The notes under the pieces were generated by a model. It was not told the DNA's origin, ran no database searches, and worked only from the letters and a program-made list of their open reading frames with translations. From an uncultured Eubacteriales bacterium (lineage in GTDB: Bacteria > Bacillota > Clostridia > Peptostreptococcales > Anaerovoracaceae), in the NCBI GenBank assembly GCA_902795265.1, contig CADBKM010000017.1:1-55306 (forward strand): a stretch of DNA of 55,306 nucleotides. The letters run 5' to 3'. Shown here in pieces: positions 9,597 to 17,366 of this stretch. The position numbers were made by a program, and so were the translations under genes. The first letter of the stretch is position 1. Each line of letters begins with the position of its first letter.

Positions 9597-10406
9597 ATGA
9601 TCACATTAGCTGTGGACGACAGGGCAGAAACTGCAAGGCAGATCATGGGCTTGATGCAGGAGATCGATCCTGCCGGAACGCATCTTGCGGGTTGCGATCC
9701 TATGGAACTGATCGATTCAGTTGACGAGAGCAGACCGGATGTCATCTGGCTGGATATCGAGATGCCGGGCATGAACGGTCTTGAGATGGCTGCTGAAGTC
9801 AAACATCGTTCGCCGGATACGAACATTGTTTTTGTAACAGGTTTTCCGGAGTACGCAGTTGACGCGTTTGGGCTGCATGCAAGCGGCTTTGTGGTAAAGC
9901 CGGCTACAAAAGAGAAACTCCGTGATGAGATCGAGAACCTCAGGAGGCCGGTCGAAATCAGGGACAGTAAGCGGGTCAGAGTGCAGTGCTTCGGCAATTT
10001 CGAAGTTTTTGCTGATGACACTGTTGTCAGGTTTTCCAGATCACTAAGCAAAGAGGCGCTGGCCTATCTGATAGACCGAAGGGGAGCAGCCTGCACGGTG
10101 AGTGAGATCTGTTCTGTAATCTGGGAGGACAGGCAGGCAGACAAAAAACTGAAATCCCAGTGCCGAGTGATCATGGCTGCGCTCAAAAAAGACCTGGAGG
10201 CTTTGGGCGCAGGTGATATACTTTTCAAAAACTGGAACACCTGGGGAATCGATGCATCTAAGATCAGCTGTGACTATTACGATTTCCTGAAAGGGGATAC
10301 AAGAGCGGTCAATTCGTTCCGCGGAGAATACATGGCTCAGTACTCATGGGCAGAAATGACAGTCGGAAGTCTGTACGATATTTCAGCGGCGGGTGAAGAA
10401 ATCTGA
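9597..10406 (+). CDS. Response regulator with SARP/BTAD-type DNA-binding output
   Basis: Residues 1-115 are a receiver domain: acidic pair D7-D8, phosphorylatable Asp53 in WLDIEMPG, Thr81, and Lys101 in VVKP. Residues ~125-265 contain RVQCFGNFEVF and a winged-helix/BTAD-like region (ALAYLIDRRG ... EICSVIWED ... FRGEYMAQYSWAE), the pattern of the SARP-like regulators common in Clostridia. The start was set at 9597 because GAGGAGAAG (9582-9590) sits correctly before that ATG; an upstream in-frame ATG at 9564 has no ribosome binding site. It leads an operon with a membrane protein and a LytS-like histidine kinase, its probable phospho-donor. The targets are unknown; the surface-protein gene just upstream is a candidate. 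Confidence 0.88.
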   Translation: MITLAVDDRAETARQIMGLMQEIDPAGTHLAGCDPMELIDSVDESRPDVIWLDIEMPGMNGLEMAAEVKHRSPDTNIVFVTGFPEYAVDAFGLHASGFVVKPATKEKLRDEIENLRRPVEIRDSKRVRVQCFGNFEVFADDTVVRFSRSLSKEALAYLIDRRGAACTVSEICSVIWEDRQADKKLKSQCRVIMAALKKDLEALGAGDILFKNWNTWGIDASKISCDYYDFLKGDTRAVNSFRGEYMAQYSWAEMTVGSLYDISAAGEEI

Positions 10407-10421
10407 TCCGGGGGATGGGAT

Positions 10422-11135
10422 ATGGACACGGGCAGAAGAGTCAGTGTCCGGGCTCTCAGGATACTGACATACACGATACTTGTAAAAGCTTTGGTAAGCG
10501 CAGGGATGCTGTTCTGCACTGCAGCAGCCCATTTTGCGGTACGTTCATCATCAGGGGATATATCCGGATATGCTGATGCGCAGATAATATGCCAGGCGGT
10601 TTATTTCATCGATATCGTAGTATGCGTCATGTGCCTCATTGGCGTGATATCTCTTTCAAAGAGGTTTGTTTATACACACCGCGTAATGGTTGCGGTACTT
10701 ATAACGTATTGTGCTGTGATACTGCTGTTTTCGGCAGAATTGCGGCTTGCTCTGGGGAGCTATGAAAAGGCAGCGAATGCTGTCGGAATAATAACGTTGG
10801 TCATGTCGGCAGCTGTAAGGCTGCTGGTGGGAGCAGCGTTTTTATTATTGATGAAAGGCTTTGGCGAGGTGCTGCTGCAGGCAGTCGGAGATGAAGCAAT
10901 GGCATCAAAGACGGAGAGGCTGGGCCTGATATATTTTGGATGCAACACTGTAGCTGCTCTGTCAGGGTCTCTTGCAGGATCAGCTCTCGGCTCATCATCC
11001 ATGGCTGCAATCGTACTGGATCTTGCCGTAGTTATACTTGAGTTTCTGATGTACTGGAGAGCTTCAGCTGCAGCGTTCCGTATATGGCGGCGGAGGGCAT
11101 TCGGTTCTGCTGATGACGGAGGACACGTACTATGA
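10422..11135 (+). CDS. Multi-pass membrane protein of the regulatory operon
   Basis: A 237-residue hydrophobic protein with about six predicted membrane segments (roughly 15-39, 54-78, 86-108, 117-145, 165-185, 192-212) and a basic C-terminal tail (WRRRAFG). I do not recognise a family. It lies 15 bases after the response regulator and overlaps the kinase start by four bases (ATGA at 11132-11135), so translation of the two is probably coupled. A role as an accessory sensor or kinase partner is an inference from the position only. Confidence 0.8.
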   Translation: MDTGRRVSVRALRILTYTILVKALVSAGMLFCTAAAHFAVRSSSGDISGYADAQIICQAVYFIDIVVCVMCLIGVISLSKRFVYTHRVMVAVLITYCAVILLFSAELRLALGSYEKAANAVGIITLVMSAAVRLLVGAAFLLLMKGFGEVLLQAVGDEAMASKTERLGLIYFGCNTVAALSGSLAGSALGSSSMAAIVLDLAVVILEFLMYWRASAAAFRIWRRRAFGSADDGGHVL

Positions 11136-12499
11136 GCGCCCTGTCTTTTATGGATGATATCGTATATATCGTCAGTGACATTACGGCAGGAGCTTTTCTG
11201 ATAGTGCTGACCGTCACGATCACGGTGCACAGCACAAAAAGCAGCGGGCTCACGCATCTGTTTGCCGGCACTGTCCTGATACTGGCAGGGATATTTATGC
11301 GTATTTTTGCAGGCACGCTGGTATCGCTGCCTGAGGGGTTTACGTGGAAATATGAGGCGTTCTTTCTGACGGCAAAATCCGCGCCTGTTATAGGCGCAGC
11401 AGCTTTTGCGCTTTTATCGCTGGGAATAACAGAGTCAGCTTCTCAGATCATTTATAACAATGAAAAAAGCAACAGCAGAAAGCTGAAAGAGCGGTATGCT
11501 GCGACTGTCATCATAATAGCTGCCGGCACAGCCTTGTATGTGTATATAGGCAGCAATAAGATGCTTACGGTTTCTATTCTGATCCAGTATATTTACCTGC
11601 TTATACACATAAGCAGACAGTGCTCCAGGCAAACTGTGGTCGAGTATTGGCACGCATCTGTAGCTGCTGTCATTACGTTTGCACTTGCCTTTGTATTCGA
11701 CCCGGTAAGACTGACGGGCCTCGGTCTTTCGGTAATGATGCTAATAGTCAGTGAGCAATACCATAAGCACATCAGCATTAAGCTTGCGGAAAATGAAGCT
11801 GCGCTCGCAAAGAGCAAAGTACGGACTCTTACAGAGCAGATCTCGCCTCACTATATTTACAACTCGCTGCAAAGCATCAGCAGTCTCTGCGAAGCGGATC
11901 CGCCTAAAGCACGGGCTGCGATAAACTCTTTCGCGGATTATCTGAGAGGCAACCTGGAGAGTCTGACTGCAGAGGGTCTGATACCGTTCACCAGAGAACT
12001 CGAACATACACGTGCCTACCTGGCCCTTGAGGAGGCTGCAGGCAATAAGAGCTTCAGAGTGGAGTATCAGCTGGAGACGACCGATTTTATGCTGCCGCCT
12101 CTCGTACTGCAGCCTGTAGTTGAGAATGCAGTGAAACATGGGGCGGTCCGCGGTACGGAAGAAAACGGACAGGCGGTTACAGTGATAGTCATATCGACCC
12201 GTGAGACAGCTGACGGGATCATTCTGAGGGTGACAGACCGGCGTGAAGGGGGGAAGGGATATACTTCATCCGCTCCATACTCGGCTGCTGCGGCTGCTGA
12301 TGATGCATCTGCTACGTCTGCCGCTGATGCACGTGTTGATAATTCGCTTGGAACCGCCAAAAACAGCCAGAAAAAGAAAAGCATCGGACTCGAAAACGTC
12401 CGCACACGGCTGGCCATACTGAGCGGCGCTTCACTCAACATAGAAAGTACGCCAGACGGTACCGACGTGACCATTTTATTGCGATCCCCCGCAGAATAG
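11132..12499 (+). CDS. LytS-like membrane sensor histidine kinase
   Basis: 455 residues. The N-terminal half (about 10-205) has several membrane segments. A short coiled coil follows, then the His-kinase domain with the LTEQISPHYIYNSLQSI motif, His240 being the likely phospho-acceptor, and the N box LQPVVENAVKHG (Asn332). An ATPase end (GLENVRTRL) is present. Between the N box and this end, residues ~378-425 form an unusual Ala/Asp/Ser-rich insertion (repeated DD/AS/AAD) where the ATP lid should be. It is the probable partner of the response regulator at 9597. Start fixed by the ATGA overlap with the preceding gene. Confidence 0.88.
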   Translation: MSALSFMDDIVYIVSDITAGAFLIVLTVTITVHSTKSSGLTHLFAGTVLILAGIFMRIFAGTLVSLPEGFTWKYEAFFLTAKSAPVIGAAAFALLSLGITESASQIIYNNEKSNSRKLKERYAATVIIIAAGTALYVYIGSNKMLTVSILIQYIYLLIHISRQCSRQTVVEYWHASVAAVITFALAFVFDPVRLTGLGLSVMMLIVSEQYHKHISIKLAENEAALAKSKVRTLTEQISPHYIYNSLQSISSLCEADPPKARAAINSFADYLRGNLESLTAEGLIPFTRELEHTRAYLALEEAAGNKSFRVEYQLETTDFMLPPLVLQPVVENAVKHGAVRGTEENGQAVTVIVISTRETADGIILRVTDRREGGKGYTSSAPYSAAAAADDASATSAADARVDNSLGTAKNSQKKKSIGLENVRTRLAILSGASLNIESTPDGTDVTILLRSPAE

Positions 12500-12503
12500 A
12501 CCG

Positions 12504-12543
12504 GGAGGCAGTTCAGCTTACAGCTTCTGCCTCCTGTTTTTTT
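12504..12543 (+). terminator. Terminator of the two-component operon
   Basis: GGAGGCAG (12504-12511) pairs perfectly with CTGCCTCC (12527-12534), followed by a run of eight T. Confidence 0.9.
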
Positions 12544-12621
12544 ATTGGAAGAGCAGTATTGATAGCAGCATTGACCGATGTTGTCAGAAGCTTCCGCTTT
12601 CCATAAATGGAAAAATAACGG

Positions 12622-12650
12622 TTGCAATATGGTGCTGACAGCGGTAAAAT
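12622..12650 (+). promoter_or_regulatory. Promoter of the XRE-PIN pair
   Basis: TTGCAA (12622-12627) and TAAAAT (12645-12650) are 17 bases apart. The expected start near 12657 leaves a short leader before the AAGGAG site at 12679-12684. Confidence 0.55.
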
Positions 12651-12693
12651 ATATTCACAATCTAAGACCGGTGTGAAAAAGGAGATGATAAGC

Positions 12694-13107
12694 ATGACAA
12701 TTGAAGAGATGAAAGCCAGAAAGGCGGAGCTCGGATATACCAACGAGACGATTTCCCAATTGTCGGGAGTTCCGCTTGGCACTGTGCAGAAGATATTCGC
12801 GGGCGAAACCAGATCTCCGAGATACGACACAGTTCAGAAGCTGACAAGGCTGTTGGGCGGACAGGCGCATGATGCTGAAGGGTATGAGTACCGGCCTGTC
12901 GGAGCGGTTTCTGAAGTAAGGGAACCGGCAACACTGTTTGGATCAGATCTTCGCAGTGGATCCTTGAAAAGAAGATCAACTCAGCCGGATAGTACGTATA
13001 TGAAGCCACCGCGGAAAACCATCGGAATCGCTGACGGCAAGTACAGGATGCCGCCTGATGAACTGCTCTTCGATGACGAGATAAGCGAAATGTTTGAAGA
13101 TCTTTAG
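12694..13107 (+). CDS. XRE-type helix-turn-helix antitoxin
   Basis: 137 residues. Residues 5-60 form a helix-turn-helix (MKARKAELGYTNETISQLSGVPLGTVQKIFAG), expected to bind the operon promoter. The C-terminal part carries KTIGIADGKYRMP and an acidic end DDEISEMFEDL, typical of a toxin-neutralising tail. The start at 12694 is chosen because AAGGAG ends nine bases upstream; ATG 12685 touches the ribosome binding site. It precedes the PIN gene by nine bases, the usual antitoxin-toxin order. Autorepression is expected by analogy, not shown. Confidence 0.82.
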   Translation: MTIEEMKARKAELGYTNETISQLSGVPLGTVQKIFAGETRSPRYDTVQKLTRLLGGQAHDAEGYEYRPVGAVSEVREPATLFGSDLRSGSLKRRSTQPDSTYMKPPRKTIGIADGKYRMPPDELLFDDEISEMFEDL

Positions 13108-13116
13108 GAGGATGGA

Positions 13117-13518
13117 ATGCGAGTCCTGCTTGATACTCATTATCTGATATGGAGCATGTATGACAGCTCCAGACTTCCGGAAGAGCTGATCAGGATTCTG
13201 GAGGATGAAAATGTCTGGATCGAGTACAGTATTGTATCGCTGTGGGAGAGTGAGATAAAGCATCTGAAGCATCCTGAGAGTTTTGAATTCACAGCTTCCG
13301 ATATGCTCTATGATGCTCAGAACTCCGGGTATCATATGATAGATCTCGACCCGGCGCACATCTTCACTCTGGGCAGCCTGAAAGACTGCAGTGATTCAGG
13401 GCATAAAGATTCTTTCGACAGAATGCTGATAGCGCAGGCGAAAGCAGAAAACATGCTGCTTGTAACACATGATAAAAGGCTCACCCTTTACGGTGAGCCC
13501 TGTGTAAAACTCTTTTAA
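13117..13518 (+). CDS. PIN-domain ribonuclease toxin (COG3744/VapC-like)
   Basis: 133 residues covering one PIN domain. Motifs match the COG3744 branch: LLDTHYLIW (first Asp, residue 6), SLWESEIK (acidic Glu), HKDSFDRMLIAQA (third acidic centre) and VTHDKRL (last Asp). These would bind the metal for RNA cleavage. Ribosome binding site GGAGG lies just before 13117. Downstream of the XRE protein; the pair is best read as a type II toxin-antitoxin module. The RNA target cannot be inferred. Confidence 0.87.
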   Translation: MRVLLDTHYLIWSMYDSSRLPEELIRILEDENVWIEYSIVSLWESEIKHLKHPESFEFTASDMLYDAQNSGYHMIDLDPAHIFTLGSLKDCSDSGHKDSFDRMLIAQAKAENMLLVTHDKRLTLYGEPCVKLF

Positions 13519-13526
13519 AACAATAA

Positions 13527-13577
13527 AAGTGCCATTGAAGACCAGCCTGATCCGCCAATGGCACTTGCTTTTTATTT
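13527..13577. terminator. Bidirectional terminator between PIN and DUF3343 genes
   Basis: AAGTGCCATTG (13527-13537) pairs perfectly with CAATGGCACTT (13556-13566). A T-rich run follows on the plus strand and an A-rich run precedes it, so it can serve the convergent genes on both sides. It overlaps the stop of the DUF3343 gene by a few bases. Confidence 0.85.
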
Positions 13578-13850
13578 GATGGCTTCGAGCTTGTCGCAAA
13601 CTGTGTCATCTGCGGTGGCTCCGCGTACTATGTGATAATACGCGTAGTCCGCCGGAGTTAGCTTGCTGCTGTCGCGGAATATTTCTTCTGCCTGTGCCTT
13701 GTGATCCGGATGGATACGTACCGAAATACCGCAGCTGGCCGAGATGAACCTCGGTACTGGCATAATTGTGACTTCAGCCGGCTTGAGCAGCTTTTCGGTT
13801 GAGATGGCTGCGTGTGTTGATTCAAAAGTGAGAAGATAATATTCGTCCAT
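13572..13850 (-). CDS. DUF3343 protein (putative Se/S carrier-like)
   Basis: 92 residues, about the usual DUF3343 length. It shows the family pattern: an N-terminal YYLLTFESTHAA followed by E-K-L-L, a P-V-P-R turn, and SASCGISVRI with the conserved central cysteine. DUF3343 proteins are annotated as putative sulfur or selenium carriers. It follows the YedF gene by 33 bases on the same strand, which supports a shared thiol/selenium role. The reaction is not established. Confidence 0.85.
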   Translation of the reverse strand: MDEYYLLTFESTHAAISTEKLLKPAEVTIMPVPRFISASCGISVRIHPDHKAQAEEIFRDSSKLTPADYAYYHIVRGATADDTVCDKLEAIK

Positions 13851-13883
13851 TTACTGATTTACCCTTTTTAATTATTTACCGGA

Positions 13884-14459
13884 TTACAGCTTGATAACCT
13901 TGCTGACTTCCTGCATAGCACCAAGTATATCATACATGTTGCTTACTGTGCCAACTTTAAGTTCATCTTTGAGACCATAGAAGTTGAGGCATGTTCCGCA
14001 AACGAGGACTTTGGATCCCTTTTCGATGAGGGTGTTCAGGTTGTCAACGATCTGTGGCTCAACGCCTGTAACCAGCTTAACGCCTTCGTTCATGAAAAGA
14101 ACGTATGCCGGGATCTTATCGGATTCGCTGAGTGTGTAGATAGCCATCTTAGCGAGGTTGCCGCCGAGCTCTCCTTCGTTTGTTCCGATCGAATCCTTGT
14201 TGAAGAATACTGCGTATGTATCAGCTTCTGCGACCTGTGCTCCCTTGATTGTCTCGCCGTTTGCGAACTTAACGAGGAACTTGTCGCCGAACTCCTCAGC
14301 TGTTGCCGGTCTGCCGAGTGCATCACCGAGTCTCTCGAGGTTTCCTACCTGAGTAGGGCCGTCAACGATGATCTCAACATCCTGCTCGCCTGCTTCGAGC
14401 TCTTTCTTTGCCATAATTACAGGAATAGGGCACTGCTTGCCGCCTGCATCGATTCTCAT
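13884..14459 (-). CDS. yedF: YedF-type sulfurtransferase-like selenium metabolism protein
   Basis: 191 residues. N-terminal TusA-like domain (1-75) with MRIDAGGKQCPIPVIMAKKEL; the CPxP cysteine is the expected (per)sulfide or selenide carrier. The C-terminal part (~80-191) is DsrE-like with YVLFMNEGVKL and CGTCLNFYGL, two cysteines in a CxxC. The two-domain architecture matches the selenium-associated YedF family (TIGR03527 type). AGGTAATG precedes the start. It heads the pair with DUF3343. No selD, selA or selB lies in the window, so a selenium role is inferred from the family only. Confidence 0.9.
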   Translation of the reverse strand: MRIDAGGKQCPIPVIMAKKELEAGEQDVEIIVDGPTQVGNLERLGDALGRPATAEEFGDKFLVKFANGETIKGAQVAEADTYAVFFNKDSIGTNEGELGGNLAKMAIYTLSESDKIPAYVLFMNEGVKLVTGVEPQIVDNLNTLIEKGSKVLVCGTCLNFYGLKDELKVGTVSNMYDILGAMQEVSKVIKL

Positions 14460-14529
14460 TTCATTACCTCCGAATTGAATTCTTATATTCTGAATAACGG
14501 GTCATTAATGGCTGAAATGTCGCAGAACG

Positions 14530-14552
14530 ATGGTCAACCATTCAATGACCAT
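14530..14552. promoter_or_regulatory. Palindrome in the yedF upstream region
   Basis: ATGGTCA (14530-14536) and TGACCAT (14546-14552) are perfect inverted copies with a 9-base gap. Further upstream on the minus strand, the complement of 14564-14569 reads TATAAT, a candidate -10. The palindrome would lie in the transcribed leader, so an operator or a small hairpin are both possible. Confidence 0.4.
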
Positions 14553-14637
14553 ACACATTTATTATACTCGTTTTTTAACCACCTATTATTGATAAAATCT
14601 ATAAATGCGTCTCGTGGACGGGCGTGTAATAAATAGT

Positions 14638-14677
14638 GTCAGCATGGCTCGAATCATCGCTTTGCCGTTATGCTGAC
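14638..14677 (-). terminator. Candidate terminator of the PD-(D/E)XK-like gene
   Basis: GTCAGCAT (14638-14645) and ATGCTGAC (14670-14677) are perfect inverted copies downstream of the minus-strand gene ending at 14708. On the minus strand the stem is followed by an A/T-rich tract (ACTATTTATTA). The 24-base loop is long, so confidence is moderate. Confidence 0.5.
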
Positions 14678-14707
14678 TCTGATGAACCGTGTGCTTTTCG
14701 CACCTGT

Positions 14708-15547
14708 CTATGCTGCCGTGCCGCGGATCCCAAATATATCTGCAATGACTTTAGAGATCTGCAGTGAATCAACTTCTCCGTCCTTGCCGCCAAAGACAAA
14801 GAACAGATTGACACCGGGCTTGTAGCCGTTTGCGATGTACCTGTTGATACGGCGCGCAAAGGCTTCACAATATCCCGGCTTATCTAGTCGGCCGACGTAC
14901 TCAATATAGATTTCAGTCTTCATATCTATAGGCGACAGCACAGTTAGGTCAGGGTACATAGCCGGTCCATAATCCTTCATTACCAAAGGCAGCTCGTAGA
15001 TGGGATTGAGGCCTGCATCCTTAAACTTCTCGTAAAGCAGAAGTTCGCTGATTGTCTTCACCTTGACACGATCTGAAGTCCAGTGCTGCTTGTGCTCCGG
15101 ATAATTCTCGGGGTACTTCTTCTGAAATTCCAGACTGGCGGACTTCCACTTCGCAGACGCGCGTTGATAAAGCTCAGGCACTGGAGGCACAGAGCAACGG
15201 TATATCTGCGGCAGGCTTGTTGCGACTGAACTCGGATCATATGGCATATAGCCATCATCGAGGGATTTAAGCAGAGCGATATTCCGGTCAATTCGTTGGA
15301 TCGCTTCTTCAAGGAAACGCACTTCTTTGACGCACTGCACCTCCAGCTGCCTGGATTTGTTCACGTATCCATACGACTGTGACCCATGAGGTTTCATGTA
15401 ATAGTAGGTATTGTTATCATGCTTTGCCCAACGTAGAAAGGCACCTTTATATCCGGTAAGCTGATCAAGCCTCGCAGAATAGCTTTCTCTTTTTTGCTCG
15501 AGGTCAATGATTTCATAATTAATTCTTTGCTTTAATTCTGCATCCAT
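14708..15547 (-). CDS. Uncharacterised protein with probable PD-(D/E)XK nuclease-like domain
   Basis: 279 residues. N-terminal half (1-120) is mainly helical, with a KRESYSARLDQL coiled coil and an RWAKHDNNTYYYMK segment. The C-terminal half has the order seen in a widespread PD-(D/E)XK-like family: a helix with ISELLLYEKFKDAGLNPIYE, then YPDLTVL (the PD), EIYIEYVG (the E-x-x position), and the KPGY...RRINRYIANGY helix before a strand NLFFVFG. The usual catalytic Lys is not obvious, so activity is uncertain. The start at 15547 is preferred because AGGAG lies eight bases upstream; the longer ATG at 15592 has none. Single gene between the yedF pair and the large gene-free gap. Confidence 0.72.
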   Translation of the reverse strand: MDAELKQRINYEIIDLEQKRESYSARLDQLTGYKGAFLRWAKHDNNTYYYMKPHGSQSYGYVNKSRQLEVQCVKEVRFLEEAIQRIDRNIALLKSLDDGYMPYDPSSVATSLPQIYRCSVPPVPELYQRASAKWKSASLEFQKKYPENYPEHKQHWTSDRVKVKTISELLLYEKFKDAGLNPIYELPLVMKDYGPAMYPDLTVLSPIDMKTEIYIEYVGRLDKPGYCEAFARRINRYIANGYKPGVNLFFVFGGKDGEVDSLQISKVIADIFGIRGTAA

Positions 15548-15592
15548 TACTAGAACTCCTGTAAACCGGCATCTCATGAAAATAGCGTCCAA

Positions 15593-16200
15593 TCCCCGGG
15601 AACCTGATTTTACTATTGAACTTTAGAAATCGACAAACGACAAAAGCACTTATTTCAACAAAAAATGCACTAAGTTTGGTTCTTTTCACGGTTTTTTGAA
15701 TTAGACCTGCGTTTTACAATCCGAGGTACGAAGAGCCCCATTATAGCTGGCAGAAAACGTATGCTTTGCGGAGGTTTTGAGTTTTGGTGTCTGATACATG
15801 CAAAGCGAAAAAAAGTGTGAGGTATCAGATTCCTTATACCTTGGAGGGACTTAAAAGGGTAAAGGTATCAGGGAATCCGATTCGTGAGCAATTGGGAAAG
15901 TGAGAAAGCTTATAAAAGGGAATAATATTCAAACATATGAAAAAAATATCTTCGTGAAATGGACTAATTCAGGAAAGAAAGATTGAAAAAGTACTGTTGG
16001 CATTTCGATATCAACTCATGGACACAAATTACCAAGTCGTTTCTCGAAGTTGCTGATACCGATTTTACGGCATTTGCGGTTGCGGTATAAGAAATCTGAT
16101 AACTGGAGGCTGAAAAATAAATCTTAGGTATCAACTGCATCGATGCATGAAGATGAATATGAATAAGGGGTGCCGCGTTATGGATAAGACTTGAAGAATT
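15593..16200. other. Gene-free AT-rich stretch with repeated GGTATCA motifs
   Basis: No convincing coding region. GGTATCAG occurs at 15821-15828 and 15864-15871, its complement CTGATACC at 16053-16060, GGTATCAA at 16127-16134, and a partial CTGATAC at 15791-15797. TATGGATAA, one base from a DnaA box, is at 16179-16187. GCTTTGC/GCAAAGC inverted copies occur near 15763 and 15800. The stretch runs into the strongly folded region that starts at 16201. Confidence 0.55.
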
Positions 16201-16505
16201 GGCTTGCCCCACGAACCCCGCGCTGGCCGTGGGGGACTACTAAACCCACGTGGCCAGCTGTAAGGCGAATGTGAGCGGCCAGGCAAGCCCCGCGAGTCGG
16301 TGGAGACTAGCGGTCTTTGGACTGCGGCTATGGATAACCGGCGCAGCACCATGCATAAGTCTGTGGACAGCCCGTTGACAGACAGGCTGCCAACACCCTC
16401 CCCACAGACTTACGCACAGCGCTGACGGCCGCGACCGGATGCAGGCAAGCATATATCTATGCGGTCGCGGGCCGGTTTTCCACAGCCGCCTCAGGCGTGC
16501 TGTGG
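16201..16505. other. GC-rich multi-hairpin region, candidate structured RNA or replication/recombination site
   Basis: Five strong inverted repeats follow one another in 305 bases: GGCTTGCC (16201) with GGCAAGCC (16282); inside it GCTGGCC-GTGGG (16222-16233) with CCCAC-GT-GGCCAGC (16245-16258); TAAGTCTGTGG (16356) with CCACAGACTTA (16402), perfect 11 bp; GGCC-GCGACCG (16427-16437) with CGGTCGC-GGGCC (16462-16473); and CCACAGC-CGCCT (16480-16491) with AGGCG-T-GCTGTGG (16493-16505). No open frame of note crosses it. RNase P, tmRNA and SRP RNA signatures were looked for and are absent. TATGGATAA (16329) and TTTTCCACA (16476) resemble DnaA boxes by eight of nine bases. Confidence 0.6.
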
Positions 16506-16640
16506 CGATCCACCCAGTCGATCTATAAGAAATAGGAAGAGTTTTGAAGTGAGGGGGCTGCCTCGCGGCGGACATTGGGAAACAAATAAGAAGCGGGTGG
16601 TTGATTGGGTTAATAATTCGCGCGTTGGGACGTGCCTGTA

Positions 16641-16649
16641 TGGTATACT
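16641..16649 (+). promoter_or_regulatory. Extended -10 promoter of the HAD gene
   Basis: TG-G-TATACT at 16641-16649 matches an extended -10. No good -35 is seen at the right distance. It lies 43 bases upstream of the HAD start, whose ribosome binding site is AGGAGG. Confidence 0.5.
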
Positions 16650-16691
16650 TACTATAATTGGGAATACTATAGGGTAATCACAGGAGGCTAA

Positions 16692-17327
16692 ATGGTTATT
16701 TTTGATTTGGATGGTACGCTCTGGGATTCTTCGACTCAGGTAGCGGATTCATGGAATGTTGTTATAGAGAAAGAAGTCGGTAAGGAACATACTCTTACCG
16801 GTAAAGATATTATGAAATATATGGGGCTGACGATGACAGAGATCGCGGACAGGCACTTTGGTTTTTTGCCTGAAGCAGAGCGCTATGAGCTGTCCCGTAA
16901 GTGCGAGGTGTTCGAAAATGGCTACATTACTGAGCACGGCGGCATTCTGTTTGATGGCGTCGAAGAGACTCTCAGGCTGCTCAAGGACAGAGGCGTTAAG
17001 ATGGCTGTTGTAAGCAATTGCCAGGAGGGCTATGTCAAGGCATTCCTCGATTCGATGGATATGTGGAAGTATTTCATCGATTACGAGGAGTGGGGCCGCA
17101 CGATGCTTCTCAAAGCAGACAATATAAAGCTAGTCATGAAGCGTAATGGCGCATCTGAGGCGATCTATGTGGGCGACATACAGAAAGACTCAGATGCGGC
17201 TCATAAGGCCGGCATAGAGTGCATATACGCCTCGTACGGCTTCGGAGAGATCAATGATGCAGTGGCAACTCTGAAGAGCTTTGACGAGCTGCCGGGCGTT
17301 CTTGAGGAACTTGGATTTCTGGAATAG
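16692..17327 (+). CDS. HAD-superfamily phosphatase (phosphoglycolate phosphatase-like)
   Basis: 211 residues with all four HAD motifs: FDLDGTLWDS near the N-terminus (nucleophile Asp), VVSNC (motif II), a Lys in LKADNIKLV (motif III) and YVGDIQKDSDAA (motif IV metal-binding Asp residues). A four-helix cap lies between residues ~15 and 80, as in phosphoglycolate-phosphatase-like members. AGGAGG lies four bases before the ATG. The substrate cannot be told from sequence. It leads a long run of plus-strand genes with a sugar-type transporter 39 bases downstream. Confidence 0.88.
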   Translation: MVIFDLDGTLWDSSTQVADSWNVVIEKEVGKEHTLTGKDIMKYMGLTMTEIADRHFGFLPEAERYELSRKCEVFENGYITEHGGILFDGVEETLRLLKDRGVKMAVVSNCQEGYVKAFLDSMDMWKYFIDYEEWGRTMLLKADNIKLVMKRNGASEAIYVGDIQKDSDAAHKAGIECIYASYGFGEINDAVATLKSFDELPGVLEELGFLE

Positions 17328-17366
17328 CTGACTGAACCGGCTGAAAAGAGAAGGTGCTTTTGAAAA

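Noticed and set aside
16179..16484. Chromosomal origin oriC
   Set aside because: Near DnaA boxes each have one mismatch and no dnaA, dnaN, rnpA or mnmG gene is near.
16201..16505. RNase P RNA, tmRNA or SRP RNA
   Set aside because: The GAGGAAAGTCC, tRNA-like end and tag, and GGAAGGAAGCAGCC signatures are not present on either strand.
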